DNA of 64,000 nt, taken from Simmondsia chinensis. Lineage: Eukaryota > Streptophyta > Magnoliopsida > Caryophyllales > Simmondsiaceae. Below, piece by piece: positions 11,810-22,455 of this stretch (its first letter is position 1; each line of letters opens with the position of its first letter). The position numbers were made by a program, and so were the translations under genes. The notes beneath the pieces are model-generated. The model ran no database searches, had not been told where the DNA came from, and saw nothing but the letters and a program-made list of their open reading frames with translations. The stretch spans positions 15,195,578 through 15,259,577 of the forward strand of contig JAGTTD010000025.1 of the NCBI GenBank assembly GCA_018398585.1. Reading direction: 5' to 3'.

Positions 11810-13065
11810 GCACACTTGAGCACTTGGGTAGCTTCGTGCATACGGAGAGGCACTTGGCACGTGCGCGGCACATGACTTGATGGTTATTGAGCATGAAATG
11901 CGGAACTTTATTGGAAGACCCTTGGCCATGGTCTTGGCGGGCATTCTCCTCCTTGAACCTTAATTTGGTAACTTCCATGGAGTGGATGAAACTTTGACGG
12001 AGTCTAGTGTTGCAAATGAGCCAAGCCGGCTCGCCAGTCAGTTTGACTCAGCTTGTTAGGACCCGGCTTCGTTTAAGCCGGTTAGGCTTGTTTAAGAATG
12101 GTTCATTTAAATAAATGAGCCAAATCAAACCGAGATCAACTCAGCTCGAAAGGTTCGCGAACCGATTCATTTATCTGCTCATGAGCTGGCTATTTTATGT
12201 GCTCATGAGCCAACTCGTTTGTTGGCTCGCACGTCAACATTTCATCATGTGGCGCTTCCTCCACCATTCATTATGTGCTTTTGTTCGGGTATTTAAATAT
12301 CTTTTAGGGTATGACTTTTTAAACCTTGGCCCCACTAAAGGAGAGGGAAAAAAAAAGAGGAGAAATAAAAAACAAAAGGAAGAAGTCGAAGCCCCATGAA
12401 TCAGTTTGAAAAGAGAAGCCCATTTCGAGTTCTCCTTTTCCAAAAGAGCTCGGCTTTTGGGACTTTTTTTGGTCCTAAAAATAATCATAAATGAGTCCAA
12501 CAAACTTTATAAATGAGTCTAATGAGCCTGGTATGAGCCCAATGAACTAGCGTGTGAAAGAGCCTATAGAGCTCAACGAGCCAGCTTGCCAAATAATCAA
12601 GCACAACTGATATTGATACCGAGGCGGTTTCATTTAGTTAAATAGTTGAGTCGAGCACTAATATGCGGCTTGATTAGATAAATGATACTGGTCAAGCCGG
12701 TCTCATTTAGTTACGGGCTGAGCCGAACCGAGTTAGCTATGATTCGGCTCGGATCATTTGCAGGCTTGGCCGAGAACCTTAGGCTCGTTGGACTAATAAC
12801 CCCCCCTTGGGTGAGAAAATGACACTGCATGCGGCCCTTTGATCAAGCTTGAGCTGGTACTACAGTCATGGAGACCAAGTGGAGCTTAATTGAAGGGAAC
12901 ATGGGTGAAATGGGAGCTCTCAGGCACTACCAAGTGTCTCGAAGCTATTTCTGCTAGCCAGATCATGGGGAAGGACTGGAATTGCCTATAAAAACAACTT
13001 TTTGCCCAAAGTTGTATATTCATTCTAAAATGTTGGGAGTTTAACTCTTGTATCACAGTTTTGTT
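11810..13065 (+). repeat. 3' LTR of gag-only element, interrupted by an hAT-like insertion
   Basis: The left part (11810-12004) matches 6183-6390 and the right part (12785-13065) matches 6400-6655, including the TATA region ATTGCCTATAAAA at 12979. Homology stops at CAGTTTTG near 13065, so the last 200 bp of the LTR are missing. Confidence 0.7.
12005..12770 (+). mobile_element. Non-autonomous hAT-like element inside the LTR
   Basis: Near-terminal inverted repeats are TGCAAATGAGCCAAGCCGGC at about 12011 and, reversed from about 12763, TGCAAATGATCCGAGCCG. GAGCC/GGCTC words are repeated through both halves, a pattern common in plant hAT MITEs. The uninterrupted LTR at 6370-6400 shows the empty site. 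An exact 8-bp target duplication could not be identified and no transposase frame is present. Confidence 0.65.
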
Positions 13066-13449
13066 GATTAAAAGATTTTAATTTAAATTCGAACACTTTC
13101 TACTTTAATATTAGCATATTTTAACAACTATAATATAGTTGACTTTTGGAAACAAACAATTGACATACCCAATTTGAATTTTTTTGAAACTAAAAAATAT
13201 ATTTTTGGAACCTTTTTTGTAGTTATTGGATCAACATTTTAAGTTTTTTTTTCCCTCTAATTTTACTAAAATATAAATAAAATAAAAAATCGGAAAATCA
13301 CAAAAGTTTACTTTTAAAACATAATTTTTAATTTTTTTAAAAACTAAAAATTGTCAAGTAATGAAAAAACATCATCGCACGGGCCCTATACTCTATGAAT
13401 ATCATACCTACGCCACTTAGTGGCGGCCTGCTGACGCCCAACTCTTAAC
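13066..13449. other. AT-rich spacer, nothing recognised
   Basis: No open frame, repeat pair or motif supported. Confidence 0.5.
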
Positions 13450-13703
13450 ATAAAAGCCGTTCTCATTTGTAGTTTAACAAATAATTTAATTAAAAAAATA
13501 TAATCGGTGTAATTTATTACTTAACAAAAAAAAAGGAACTTTTTACATCAAAGATCTTTGTATTTTATTAATTATGCAAATTATTACTTGTAATTTTAAC
13601 TATATTAATTTACTCCTTGTATTAATGATATTGTGTTAGTTTGTTTTTAGAGTAAAATTTACGTTAAAGTGTTAATAAAATTTTTAATAGTTCTTCCTAT
13701 GGG

Positions 13704-15346
13704 TAGGGGTGAACAAAAATTGGTCCGGACCGATAAACTGGACCAGACTGGGTGTTTCGGTCACAGATCGAACCAGACCGAGTGAAGTTCGGTCCAGTCC
13801 ACGGTCTATATTTTAGTCGATATTCGATCTTCGGTCCGGTCCGGTCCGGTCCAAAATCAAAAAACCCAAGGACTGGACCGAAGACCGATATAATATTTAC
13901 AATAATAATATAATTTAAATTTGAATCATAATATTTTTTTAAAAAATATTTAAATGCAAAGTATTAAAGAAAAAAAAAATTTAGTTAGCATCAATGACTT
14001 ATTTATGATGATGATGGCCGTCCATTTTCTTGTCTTTTCAAATTTCTTTCCTTATTTTAATTTTTTAATTGATTCTTCTCCATTTAGCTAACTGTTTACA
14101 GTATTAAGGAAAAAAACAAAGAAGCAAAAAAGTTTACATTTAGTTGATTTTCTTTGAGACTTTACAAAATTGAAATTTTAAACCAGTTATGTATTCTCTC
14201 TCAATTTTTCTTATGATATTGAATTATTATGGCTTATTTTGCTTATTAGATATATAAAGTAAAAATAAAATAGTTTTGTATATTTGTTTTATTTATCTTG
14301 TCATTGTTTTATATAGAGTTAAATTAATTATACAATAACAACAACAACAACAATCCCAGTGTCTCAAAGGCTCCCGCAAAAGCGGGTCTGGGGAGGGTAG
14401 ATGTACGCAGCCTTCCCTGTTCAGGGTGTGAACCTGAAGAGAGGCTGTTTCCGAGGACCCCCAACCTGAGAGGAAAATCTTCGTTGTTTCATGGAGATCT
14501 GTGAGCAATGAGTTGTGAGTAATATGTCATAAAAGAAAAAGAGTAAGTCATAGCCTAAAAATGCCCTAGAGGGGACTATGAGGCATAACCTACCCTCCAA
14601 GACAACTATAATACGCAAATATGCCAAATAAACAAATAAGCGAATAAGCAAATACACAAATAATCAAATAGGCAGATAGTAGACAGATAGGCAGATAGGC
14701 GTATAGGTAGATAGGTACAGCCTGATGAGCCTATACGCCAATGAACCCAGAAGTAGCAGAATAATCAGCAGTATGCAGCCGCTACCTCTACTCCTCCTAT
14801 GCTAGTCCTCCCTCGATTCTAGCTTTATCTAGCTCTATTTGAGGCCATCTCCTTCCGTGGGATTAGGTGGGTGAGGTCCTGTCGTACGACTCCAGTCGTC
14901 CCTCCTTTGGCCTGTTTCAACCTCTTCTTCCTAGCGTGGTACGAAGCTGATCGCAATACCTGACTGGAGCAGTGGATGGTCTCCTTCTGGCATGCATGAG
15001 CCACTTCAAGAACAGCTTCTTCAATTTTATATTCTTTCTATACTATAAATTTAAATTCTTTTAAGATATGTTTGAATATATTGGATGTGAATGGAGTAAA
15101 AAATATTTTGAATGCTTAATTTAATTGAGTGTATGGTTAATATAATTTTCAGAGTTCAACAAATTTAAATAGATTTCTTTCAATTTGGTCCATAAACGGG
15201 TTGGTCCGGTCCGGACCGGTTTTGAATCGGTCTTGGACTGGACCGACCCGATTCAAATCGGTCTGGTGAACGGTCCATCTTTTTAGTGTTATTCGGTCCT
15301 CGATCCGGTCCGGTCCGGTCTGGTCTTGGACCGATGTGCAGCCCTA
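13704..15346 (+). mobile_element. hAT-superfamily non-autonomous element with 8-bp target duplication
   Basis: It begins TAGGGGTGAACAAAAATTGG and ends, read reversed, TAGGGCTGCACATCGGTCC. Flanks are CCTATGGG (13696-13703) and CCTATGCG (15347-15354), an 8-bp target duplication with one mismatch, the length used by hAT transposases. GGTCCGG/CCGGACC words are dense in both subterminal regions (13720-13890 and 15190-15340). It has no transposase frame, and a SINE sits at 14334-14471. Bases 14640-14720 are short degenerate AGATAGGC/AATAAGC tandem repeats. Confidence 0.85.
14334..14471 (-). mobile_element. TS/Au-type SINE body, headless, inside the hAT element
   Basis: On the minus strand it reads CAGGTTGGGGGTCC, GGAAACAGCCTCTCTTCAGG, GGCTGCGTACATCTACCC, then GCGGGAGCC and a TTG tail of five repeats. 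The body matches the copies at 5274, 17348 and 38029. Homology stops at CTCAGGTTGGGG, where the 5S head would begin, and the adjoining sequence is not 5S-like. Confidence 0.85.
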
Positions 15347-15519
15347 CCTATGCGTTGAGTTAAATTGAGTCAACAATAAATTTGCATATAATATGATTAT
15401 GCCACCAAAAATTAATTATTAACTTATCTTAAATTTAACCAATTGATTTAATTGACATAATATAAATTGTAGAGAGACATTTTGGACAAATGATGACCTG
15501 GAAAAATAATTTCAAAGTT

Positions 15520-15660
15520 ATTTGGGTTATAGATTCTTGTATTTTATTTATTACGACAATTCAATTCTTTAACTTCTAATAGTGTTAATTTAATCATTGT
15601 ACACCTTAGTTAGTGTTATCTTAGTCTTATGGTAAAACCAAAGTTGAATTAATAACATAT
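15520..15660. repeat. Partial relative of the foldback MITE
   Basis: GTGTTAATTTAATCATTGTA and neighbouring words match the arm of the MITE at 22060. Ends are not defined. Confidence 0.45.
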
Positions 15661-15729
15661 TTTTAACAATTGGGTCATGGACTTGAATAATTGCCTATAA
15701 AATCTAATCTTATTCAGAATAAAGTTAAG

Positions 15730-15990
15730 CTCCCATGGTTCTTCACTTGGTCCATTACACCAAGTAACTGCATTACTGAGTCCGATTCTACTACAATATT
15801 AGTATTATTCTTATCTCGCTTATTTAATTAAGGACATCGCCATCGCATAACATATAGCTTCAATTTCAGATCGATTAAAGTCCATCTCTCCCTTCTTAAC
15901 TGAAAACACCACAATGAATTTGCCATTATGATCCCTTAAAACTCCCCTAATCCCTATCGAGCCCGCTTTACCTAAAGCCTATTTGTTTGT
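15730..15990 (-). pseudogene. LINE RNase H-like (RVT_3) fragment
   Basis: Minus-strand translation gives KAGSIGIRGVLRDHNGKF, then VVFSVKKGEMDFNRSEIEA and ICYAMAMSL. This follows the pattern GxxGIGGVLRDHxG...AExxAI of the RNase H-like domain at the C-terminus of plant LINE polyproteins, also found in stand-alone RVT_3 proteins. The expected Glu of NxSExEA is present. Stops and a frameshift follow, and nothing upstream was recognised. Confidence 0.65.
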
Positions 15991-17347
15991 GTTCCATTTG
16001 ATCATTCCTAGAGTCGGTGGGCATCACTTAAGAACCGGCCTTCTGCTCAACTTTCCAACCCTATGTCAAGCAACTTCGATATTTGAAACCAAAAATTCCA
16101 ACATATATGGAGATCCGTCGAATCACGCAGACATCCAAATTCTTGTAAAAAGAACAGGTAGCTATATCAATAAACTAAAATTAAAATTAAAATATTCTTT
16201 ATCGATGAGTATACATAATACATGAGGTAGAGGTTGTTGGAATTTGGGGGTGGTGTGCATGAATTTTGGAGTCTTTTAATTTACCCCAATCCCACATAAA
16301 AAATTGTACCTGGTAAAGTATTTTGGGGATCCAGAGTGGGATTTCTAAACTACACTTGCGGCGGTGCGGATTTTTCTAGCTCGAACTTTTATTTTTACAA
16401 CCCTAGTCTTTGTTTAAGTTGTCATAAACAAACTCGTGATGAATTCTTGCTATCAGGATGAGCTCAAGGCCTTTGGCTCGAGCTCAAGGTGTATCCTAGT
16501 TGACCTCGAGGGAGCTGCCTGAGGAGTTGACCACACTTCAGGTCTCAAGGCTTGAGTCTACGAGTTGAAGCTCGAGTATGCGTCTTGACCACGTCTTTTC
16601 CTACTCTTTCCTTACTGATTTTTCCCATAACTAACCGGATCTTAGGTGCTCCCATATCCGCCACTTTCCTTATTTGAGGTAGATTTTTGCCATGGTCTTT
16701 TACTTAACATCCAAGTATTTTACTCTATAAATATGGTCGTTTGGGGTCGGGTTAAACACAGAATTCGTACATGGAAAAACGCAGTTAACAACGAAACATA
16801 ATCTTCACTAAAATTCTCCTTCTTCACGGCTTTCTTTTCTCTTCTCTCCTTTGTTACTGAGCAAGTTGGAGCATACTCTAACCCATTTTAACGAAGTACA
16901 CTGTTGAGGTGGGTGCTGAGTTAACCCTGAGGGTTAGAGTGCCATTCATCCCATTATATCCCTTTGGGGGCATAAACGTTTTAGGGCAGTAGTTTCTCCA
17001 CGATGCGGAAATTTCTTCGATTATCTCTTTCCCTTTTATTCTTTCATTAAAGTCATTTCTTTCATCTTTTTTGTAATCTCCGAATGAAGTTCATAGTAAT
17101 AAAAGAGATATTTTGATCACTTATTCACCTATTAACCAATAGAAGTAGAGAGGTAGAAGAAGGTAAAATAGAAGTTGGATGGAGATGATTAAACAAGATG
17201 ATTAAACATGATCTTATCTACCTAATCCTTAACGAAAGATAATCTTATGTGTTGCTGCTTTATTGTTGTTTGCAGATCTAATATTACTTTATTAGACATA
17301 CATTTTATAAATATTATTTTGTCTTTGCTTTATTGTTGGGCCTCTTT
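15991..17347. other. No gene recognised; promoter-like stretch
   Basis: The only regulatory-looking motif is ACTCTATAAATATGG near 16731, followed by a CT-rich leader-like region at 16800-16860. The stretch could be a solo LTR (possible start TGTTGGAATTTG at 16233), but no second copy exists in the window to define ends. Confidence 0.4.
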
Positions 17348-17602
17348 GAGAACAGTACCTAAGAGGGTACCAACACGTAAACCCTAGATCCCATTAAAAC
17401 TTTGAAGTTAAGCGTGCTTGGTGAGAGTAGTATCAAGATAGGTGACTTATTGAGAAGTTCTCGTGTCGCACCCCTCAGATTGGGGGTTTTTAGAAACAAC
17501 CTCCCTTCAAGGAGAAGGCTGCGTATATCTATCCCCCCCGACCCCCCGACCCTGCTGAGGCGGGAGCCCTTGGTGCACTGGGATTGTTGCTCTTCGAAAG
17601 CA
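17348..17602 (+). mobile_element. 5S rRNA-headed SINE with TS/Au-type tail
   Basis: The first part is a diverged 5S rRNA sequence: GGTACCAACACG, then AGATCCCATTAAAACTT, then GAAGTTAAGCGTGCTTGGTG (box A region), GAGAGTAGTATCA (intermediate element), GATAGGTGACTT (box C region) and TCTCGTGTCGCACCC, the 3' end of 5S. It runs directly into CTCAGATTGGGGG and the TS/Au body with GGCTGCGTATATCT and GGCGGGAGCCCTTGGTGCAC. GCCTCTTT occurs at 17340-17347 and 17603-17610 as a possible short target duplication. It is transcribed, if at all, from the internal pol III promoter of the 5S part. Confidence 0.75.
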
Positions 17603-17610
17603 GCCTCTTT

Positions 17611-17710
17611 ATAAGGTATCACTTTGTAGGAATAAGATTGCGTACATCTTATTTTTCTAAACCCTGCCTTGACGAGAGTCTCTTTGAAGTACTAATTTGT
17701 TGTTGCCATA
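17611..17710 (+). mobile_element. Second, diverged TS/Au-type SINE tail
   Basis: ATAAGATTGCGTACATCTTA, AAACCCTGCCTTGACGAGAG and a TTTGTTGTTGCC tail repeat the plan of the preceding SINE body directly behind its end. There is no head, so it is a truncated copy or an older member into whose neighbourhood the first inserted. Confidence 0.7.
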
Positions 17711-17834
17711 AGTATACAAACACCCGGTAAAAATATCCAAAAATAAAATATAGGAAGACAAACCAGAAAATGGGGTAAACGATATTTAAAAAGCCCACGT
17801 CAGGTGGCTCAAAAAAGCATATTCCTTCATCCGC

Positions 17835-17836
<2 letters not shown>

Positions 17837-17870
<34 letters not shown>
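17837..17870 (+). repeat. Homopolymer of 34 G
   Basis: An uninterrupted G run preceded by CCGCCC. It produces a false polyproline reading frame on the minus strand. Confidence 0.9.
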
Positions 17871-17871
<1 letters not shown>

Positions 17872-17968
17872 GAGTCATAGCTGACAAAATATGACCAGAT
17901 TCGTTTGGAACCTGACCATATACGATAACATATGCATATAATTACTGTATTAAACACATATTTGCATT

Positions 17969-18591
17969 TGATGCATCGCGTGTATGGAAAATAAGGGATA
18001 CGGGAGGATTCAACGGCCTTTCCTTTGTATTTTATTAAAACTGGCAATAAAATAAACAAAGAGAGGTAGAAACTTGCTCACTCACAACCCAAGGAGTCAA
18101 GATTTCTCCAGAAGAACATTTCATAATTTTCTCAATTCAAGTCTAAGTCTAAACCTAAGAGCTGGCCTCCTTTTATAGAAGAGGGATTACATTTGAAATT
18201 CAAATTCAAAATCTAAACAAGTAAAGAGATAAATCTAAATAAAGGGATAAATCTAAAAAGGAAAGAAATAAGTATTGAATCAAAACCGCCCGATAATCAA
18301 GTCCGTGAATCTTGCATCGGAACAACAGACTTGTTCAGCGTTGAAACCGTCGTGGGGCCTACCCATTCTCTCGCCAACCCTTGGTAACGCCAAGAATGGT
18401 TCTCCTTCTTTGCTTCACGTGTTCCTTTTTCTCTCATGAATCACCAGTGCCACCACTCTTCAGAACTTCATGCTAGGAGTCCCTCCAATGTGGCTCCAGC
18501 CTCCCTTTAGGCTTGTCCCGCTTAGGCCCAGGCCGTGGTGATGTTGACTCGATTGTATTGACCCGCCTTTGATGGGTTATCCGTTGCATCA
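17969..18591 (-). repeat. 3' LTR of the gag-protease element
   Basis: Pairs over its whole length with 20677-21299; the polypurine tract (CCAGAGAGAT on the minus strand) abuts it at 18592-18601. The complement of CCTCCTTTTATAGAAG near 18167 provides a TATA-like box. Confidence 0.85.
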
Positions 18592-18599
18592 ATCTCTCT

Positions 18600-20645
18600 G
18601 GCTTGGAAAGAATTCGCCCTTGAATTCTGAGCCGGGTCTTTAGGATTAACCTTGTCATGTGTAGCTTCCTCGTCAACCTTTTTAAGCCCCTAGCCGCCAA
18701 GTTCCTCTCGGTGCTTGGTTCCACCCCTTTCGGTCTACCCTGGCTTGGTATAAACGCCATCCCCGAATGAAGAGGAACTCGCCCTTGAGTGACCAATTCG
18801 ATAGTTCAAACCATCTGTGCCTCAGCGCCTGTATCCTTGAGCTTCTCGATGATGCCAACATGTAGGCCACCTGATGCATTTTCCTTAATCAATGATTGAG
18901 TCCCCCACAGTAGCTTTTCGCCTAACTTCAGACCATCCTCCTGAGAGCACTTTTGTGCTGCCAACCTAGCCCTTGGCCCTATTGTACCTTCTTCTTCTCG
19001 GTGAGTGCCTCCTGCCGCCAGGATTGTGGCCTTACCATTACGAACATCTTTGACTAGCAATGTATTGATTGATGACTTCACATCTTGTTTCTTTGCCGAC
19101 AATGGTGCTAAGTCCTTTTTTTCCAAATAAGAAAATGCAAGTGTTTCTTCTTCCGTCATGATTGGCGCCTCGGTCAAACTGCCACGGTCTGCCCAATAGT
19201 AGGTGACAGGCGTCCATAGCTAGCACATCACACCATACGTCGTCTTTGTACTTGCCCCCAATCGAAAATTGAACTAGACATCGCTTCAAGATGGTCACCT
19301 GATTCTTCTCCTTGATCTAAGATAAATTATACGGTTGAGGATATGTCTTTTGTCTTTAAGCCAAGTTTCTGCATAGCCTCCTCGGAAATGACATTCTCGC
19401 AGCTACACGAGTCAATCACCACACAGCAAATTCTTCTGCTAATAGTGAATGTGGTTTGAAAGATGCTGGTTCAAAGCCAATAATCAATGTGTTCTTCTCT
19501 TGGGGTCAAGAAGGTGCGCTTACCACCAACAAATGGCCTTTGTCCCCATCTAGGTTCTCCTCATGTACCGGCGTCAACTATGGACCCACCGCTTCTATAA
19601 CGGTGTCGCCATCTTCCTCTTGTGCTCCTTCAATGATAAGGTTCTTCCCCGATCGGTCCCCTTTATGGCACTTAGTAGCTCGGTGTCCCACCGTCCCACA
19701 CTTGAAGTAATTGATACGGAAACTACTCGCCAAGTTTGTTTCATTGGTGACGGTGGCTGGTTTTGCTAGCAGATTTGGGTTGGGTGGCGGTTGAACTTGG
19801 TGATGCCTGGTCTCAGTACTGGTCATGGTACCGCCAACACTGCGGCATCTTTGCTGCTTCTCTACCGCTAAGGCCCTCTGACGTGCCTCCACTACAGTAA
19901 AGCTGTCAAACATGTTCTTGACATCTTAAATTAACTCCCCCAGCCCCCCAATATACCTGTCAGTGAAACCAAATCGTTTCTAGTGATAAAGGCGGAGAAG
20001 TCAATGGTATATTTCTCTACATTCCTTGAGCCTTGCCACAAACTCTGAAGCCTTTGGTATGGTTATGAGGCAAGAAGGCGCCTCGTAGATGGCTCTTTAA
20101 CTTCTCCAAAGTCTCAATCCTAGACTTCCCTTGGCGAAGCTGTGAGTGCTTCGTCTAATGCTACCAAGCAGCAGCTCTTCCCTGGAAATGCATTGCCACT
20201 AGTGACGCCTGCTTGTGCACCAGACCCTCTTGAACTTGAGGATCTCTTCCACGGATGCCAACCAGTCCCACATCTCGTCTAGGTTTCTCTCACCATCAAA
20301 CTCCGATATGTCCACCCAAAGTCCTGACTCCCACCTCTGATCATCCGGATCATCAATGTAGCCGGTAATGACATTCCTCCGTATAGGTTGAAGATCCGAC
20401 TTCTCCTCGTCCAAGAATAGATCTTGAACGCCTTCCTCAGCTTCTTCATGGATATTGCCCGGTGCTAATGGGCGTTGGGGTAGGGATCCCAATGTAAGGT
20501 CAGGATCTGTCCCGAGTTGAATCAAGCATCGCTCGATTCTCCAGATTTCCTCTTCCAGAGCCTCAAATCTCCTCTCGTGTTGTTGATGTCGGTCAAGATC
20601 AGCATCGTCCTCAGTGGCAGCGTTTCTCTGACGTCTCGGGGCCAT
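18600..20645 (-). pseudogene. gag-protease polyprotein, broken
   Basis: Starts MAPRRQRNAATEDDADLD at 20645 with a helical N-terminus (ERRFEALEEEIWRIERCL), followed by the capsid start SEFDGERNLDEMWDWLASVE. The segment 19913-19578 is in the same frame and contains FRINYFKCGTVGHRATKC, a zinc knuckle whose first Cys is Tyr. At 19298-19038, again in that frame, a retropepsin C-terminal region reads LAMDACHLLLGRPWQFDR, the LLGRPW signature of Gypsy proteases. Downstream in another frame is a hydrophilic tail (KKQDVKSSINTLLV). Stops interrupt 20200-19920. The catalytic DSG of the protease was not found intact. Confidence 0.75.
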
Positions 20646-20660
20646 CGTAGGAATCGTTCT

Positions 20661-20675
20661 ATGCTCTGATACCAA
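20661..20675 (-). other. Primer binding site (tRNA-Met type)
   Basis: Minus-strand TTGGTATCAGAGCAT directly behind the right LTR. Confidence 0.9.
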
Positions 20676-20676
20676 C

Positions 20677-21299
20677 TGATATAGTGCGTGTATGGGAAAT
20701 AAGGGGTACGGGAAGGTTCAATGGCCTTCCCTTTGTATTTTTTAAAACTGGTAATAAAATAAGCAAAGAGGGGTATAAATTTGCTCACTCACAACCCGAG
20801 GAGTCAAGATTTCTCTAGAATAACAATTCATAATTTTCTGAATTCAAGTCTAAGTCTAAACCTAAGAGCTAGCCTCCTTTTATAGAAGAGGGATTACATT
20901 TAAAATTTAAATTCAAAATCAAAATAAGTAAAGAGATAAATCTAAATAAAGGGATAAATCTAAAAAGGAAAGAAATAACTATTGAATCAAAACCGCCTAC
21001 TAATCAAGTCCGTGAATCTCACATCAGAACGACAGCCTTGTTCCGCATTGAACTCGTTGTGGCACCTACCTATTCTCTCGCCAACCCCTGATAACGCCAA
21101 GAATGGTTCTCCTTCTCTGCTTCCTGCGTTCCTCTTCCTCTCCTGAACTGCCAATGCCACCACTTTTGAGAACTTCATGCTAGGAGTCCCTCCAACGTCG
21201 CTCCTGTCTCCCTTTGGGCTTGTCCAGCCTAGGCCCCCGGCCATAGTGATGTTGACCCGCATGTATTGACCTGCATTTGATGGATTACTTGCTGCATCA
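20677..21299 (-). repeat. 5' LTR of the gag-protease element
   Basis: Same length as its partner; shared blocks include CTCACTCACAACCC, CTTTTATAGAAGAGGGATTA and CGCCAAGAATGGTTCTCC. Confidence 0.85.
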
Positions 21300-22059
21300 G
21301 TATTATTAGGTTAAAAAGAGCATTTTTGAATCATTGTCAAAAATACAGTACAATGGGTGCTTTTTTATGTTACCTGTATCTTATGCGTTTTATAACACGT
21401 ATTCATATTTCTCATGAATAAAAAAGAAAATATCAGTTGGAATAATCATACTTAAATCTAAATTAAGTATTCATATTGCATATTTTTCAAATTTTGTTAT
21501 TGCAACTCTTACTTTATTGACTTATATATTACTTTTTAATTTGTATCATGGTCTTTACTGCCGGTATTATAGTCAATACCATCAAATAAAAGTCAAAATT
21601 AACAAAATTACGTTCATTTAAACTTTATAATTATTTGAGAAGAAGTTATGGACATCATTGTGATCATATATAGTTTTTTATAAGTCAACGAACGTTTGGC
21701 CTAATTTTTAATGTATAAAGCCAAATAATAAACGCATGTATATAGTTTTCGTGCCATATTTTAATAACTATGAAGATGATCTAACCTGAAAAATTTTAAA
21801 AATTATTGCGAGGTAAACTCGATATGACCCTATCCAAATATGACTTGACTCGAATTTGATTTGACCTAACTTAACCAAGCCCCTGAACAACCTAAAAACC
21901 AAAAATTTTACCCAAATAAAATTTCATTTTACCATAGAATCTAAATAATAAGCTAATTATAATCATCCCTTTTTGATTGTTTTATTTAAGATATTTTTGG
22001 ATGAATCGATGGAAACTATAGATGATAATATAAACAAGAAAATTAGTTATTATAAATTA
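21300..22059. other. AT-rich spacer, nothing recognised
   Basis: No open frame, repeat pair or motif supported. Confidence 0.5.
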
Positions 22060-22455
22060 ACTTGGGGTTATTTACATTAAAGGTTCTACTACTTTGCTTA
22101 TTTTGTCAATTTAATCATTGTACTTTTAATTTTATCAACTTTATCTCTGTATAATTTATATTATGTCAATTTGATCCTTAGAATAAATTTTATGTTAAGT
22201 TGTTAATAAAATTTTTAATGGATCAGCCATGGATTTGATTAAATTGAGTCAATGGGTGGAATTGTTATGGGTTACTAACATCTAATATGATTTTGCCCTT
22301 AATAATTACCATATAACTTAACTTGAATTTGACGAAATGACTAAATTGATACAATACAAATTATGGATGGACTAAATTAATACAAATAAAAGTATAGTGA
22401 CTAAGTTGATACAATAAGAAAAGTACAATTGTCCGGGAACCATTATTTTTTTTTT
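22060..22455. repeat. Foldback MITE, uninterrupted copy
   Basis: The left arm (TTAAAGGTTCTACTACTTTG..., GTCAATTTAATCATTGTACT) is complementary, imperfectly, to the right arm ending GTACAATTGTCCGGGAACCA. The unit has no coding sequence. It shows the undisturbed form of the copy split at 13450-15510. Confidence 0.65.

Larger units (their letters stand above)
6180..13065 (+). mobile_element. Decayed gag-only LTR retrotransposon (large non-autonomous element)
   Basis: Two direct copies of one LTR lie at about 6180-6876 and 11810-13065; the second is enlarged by an insertion. A tRNA-Met-type primer site follows the first at 6878 and a degraded gag follows at 7205-8404. No protease, reverse transcriptase or integrase was found between gag and the second LTR. 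Most of 8900-10560 is an unrelated long LTR-like repeat that seems to have inserted later. The outer ends of both LTRs are poorly defined. Confidence 0.7.
13450..15510. repeat. Foldback MITE, split by the hAT element at 13704-15346
   Basis: The left piece (about 13450-13703) and right piece (15347-15510), read together across the insertion, follow the uninterrupted copy at 22060-22455: GTTAATAAAATTTTTAATaG before the break and GTTgAgTTAAATTGAGTCAA after it. The insertion therefore landed near the centre of this copy. Confidence 0.7.
17969..21299 (-). mobile_element. Complete LTR retrotransposon with gag and protease only (Gypsy-like, non-autonomous)
   Basis: Both LTRs are 623 bp (17969-18591 and 20677-21299), start TGAT and end ATCA (plus-strand sense), and are flanked by GCATT and GTATT, a 5-bp target duplication with one mismatch. 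The primer site (20661-20675) and gag start (20645) lie inside the right LTR, so the element runs on the minus strand. Only 2.1 kb separate the LTRs, enough for gag and protease; no RT or integrase motif was found. Confidence 0.85.

Noticed and set aside
15983..16225. 80-codon plus-strand frame
   Set aside because: Opposite and adjacent to the LINE RNase H remnant; no domain, no promoter or splice support.
17649..18059. Minus-strand frame with a polyproline run
   Set aside because: The run is the complement of the G homopolymer and the rest is SINE and LTR sequence.
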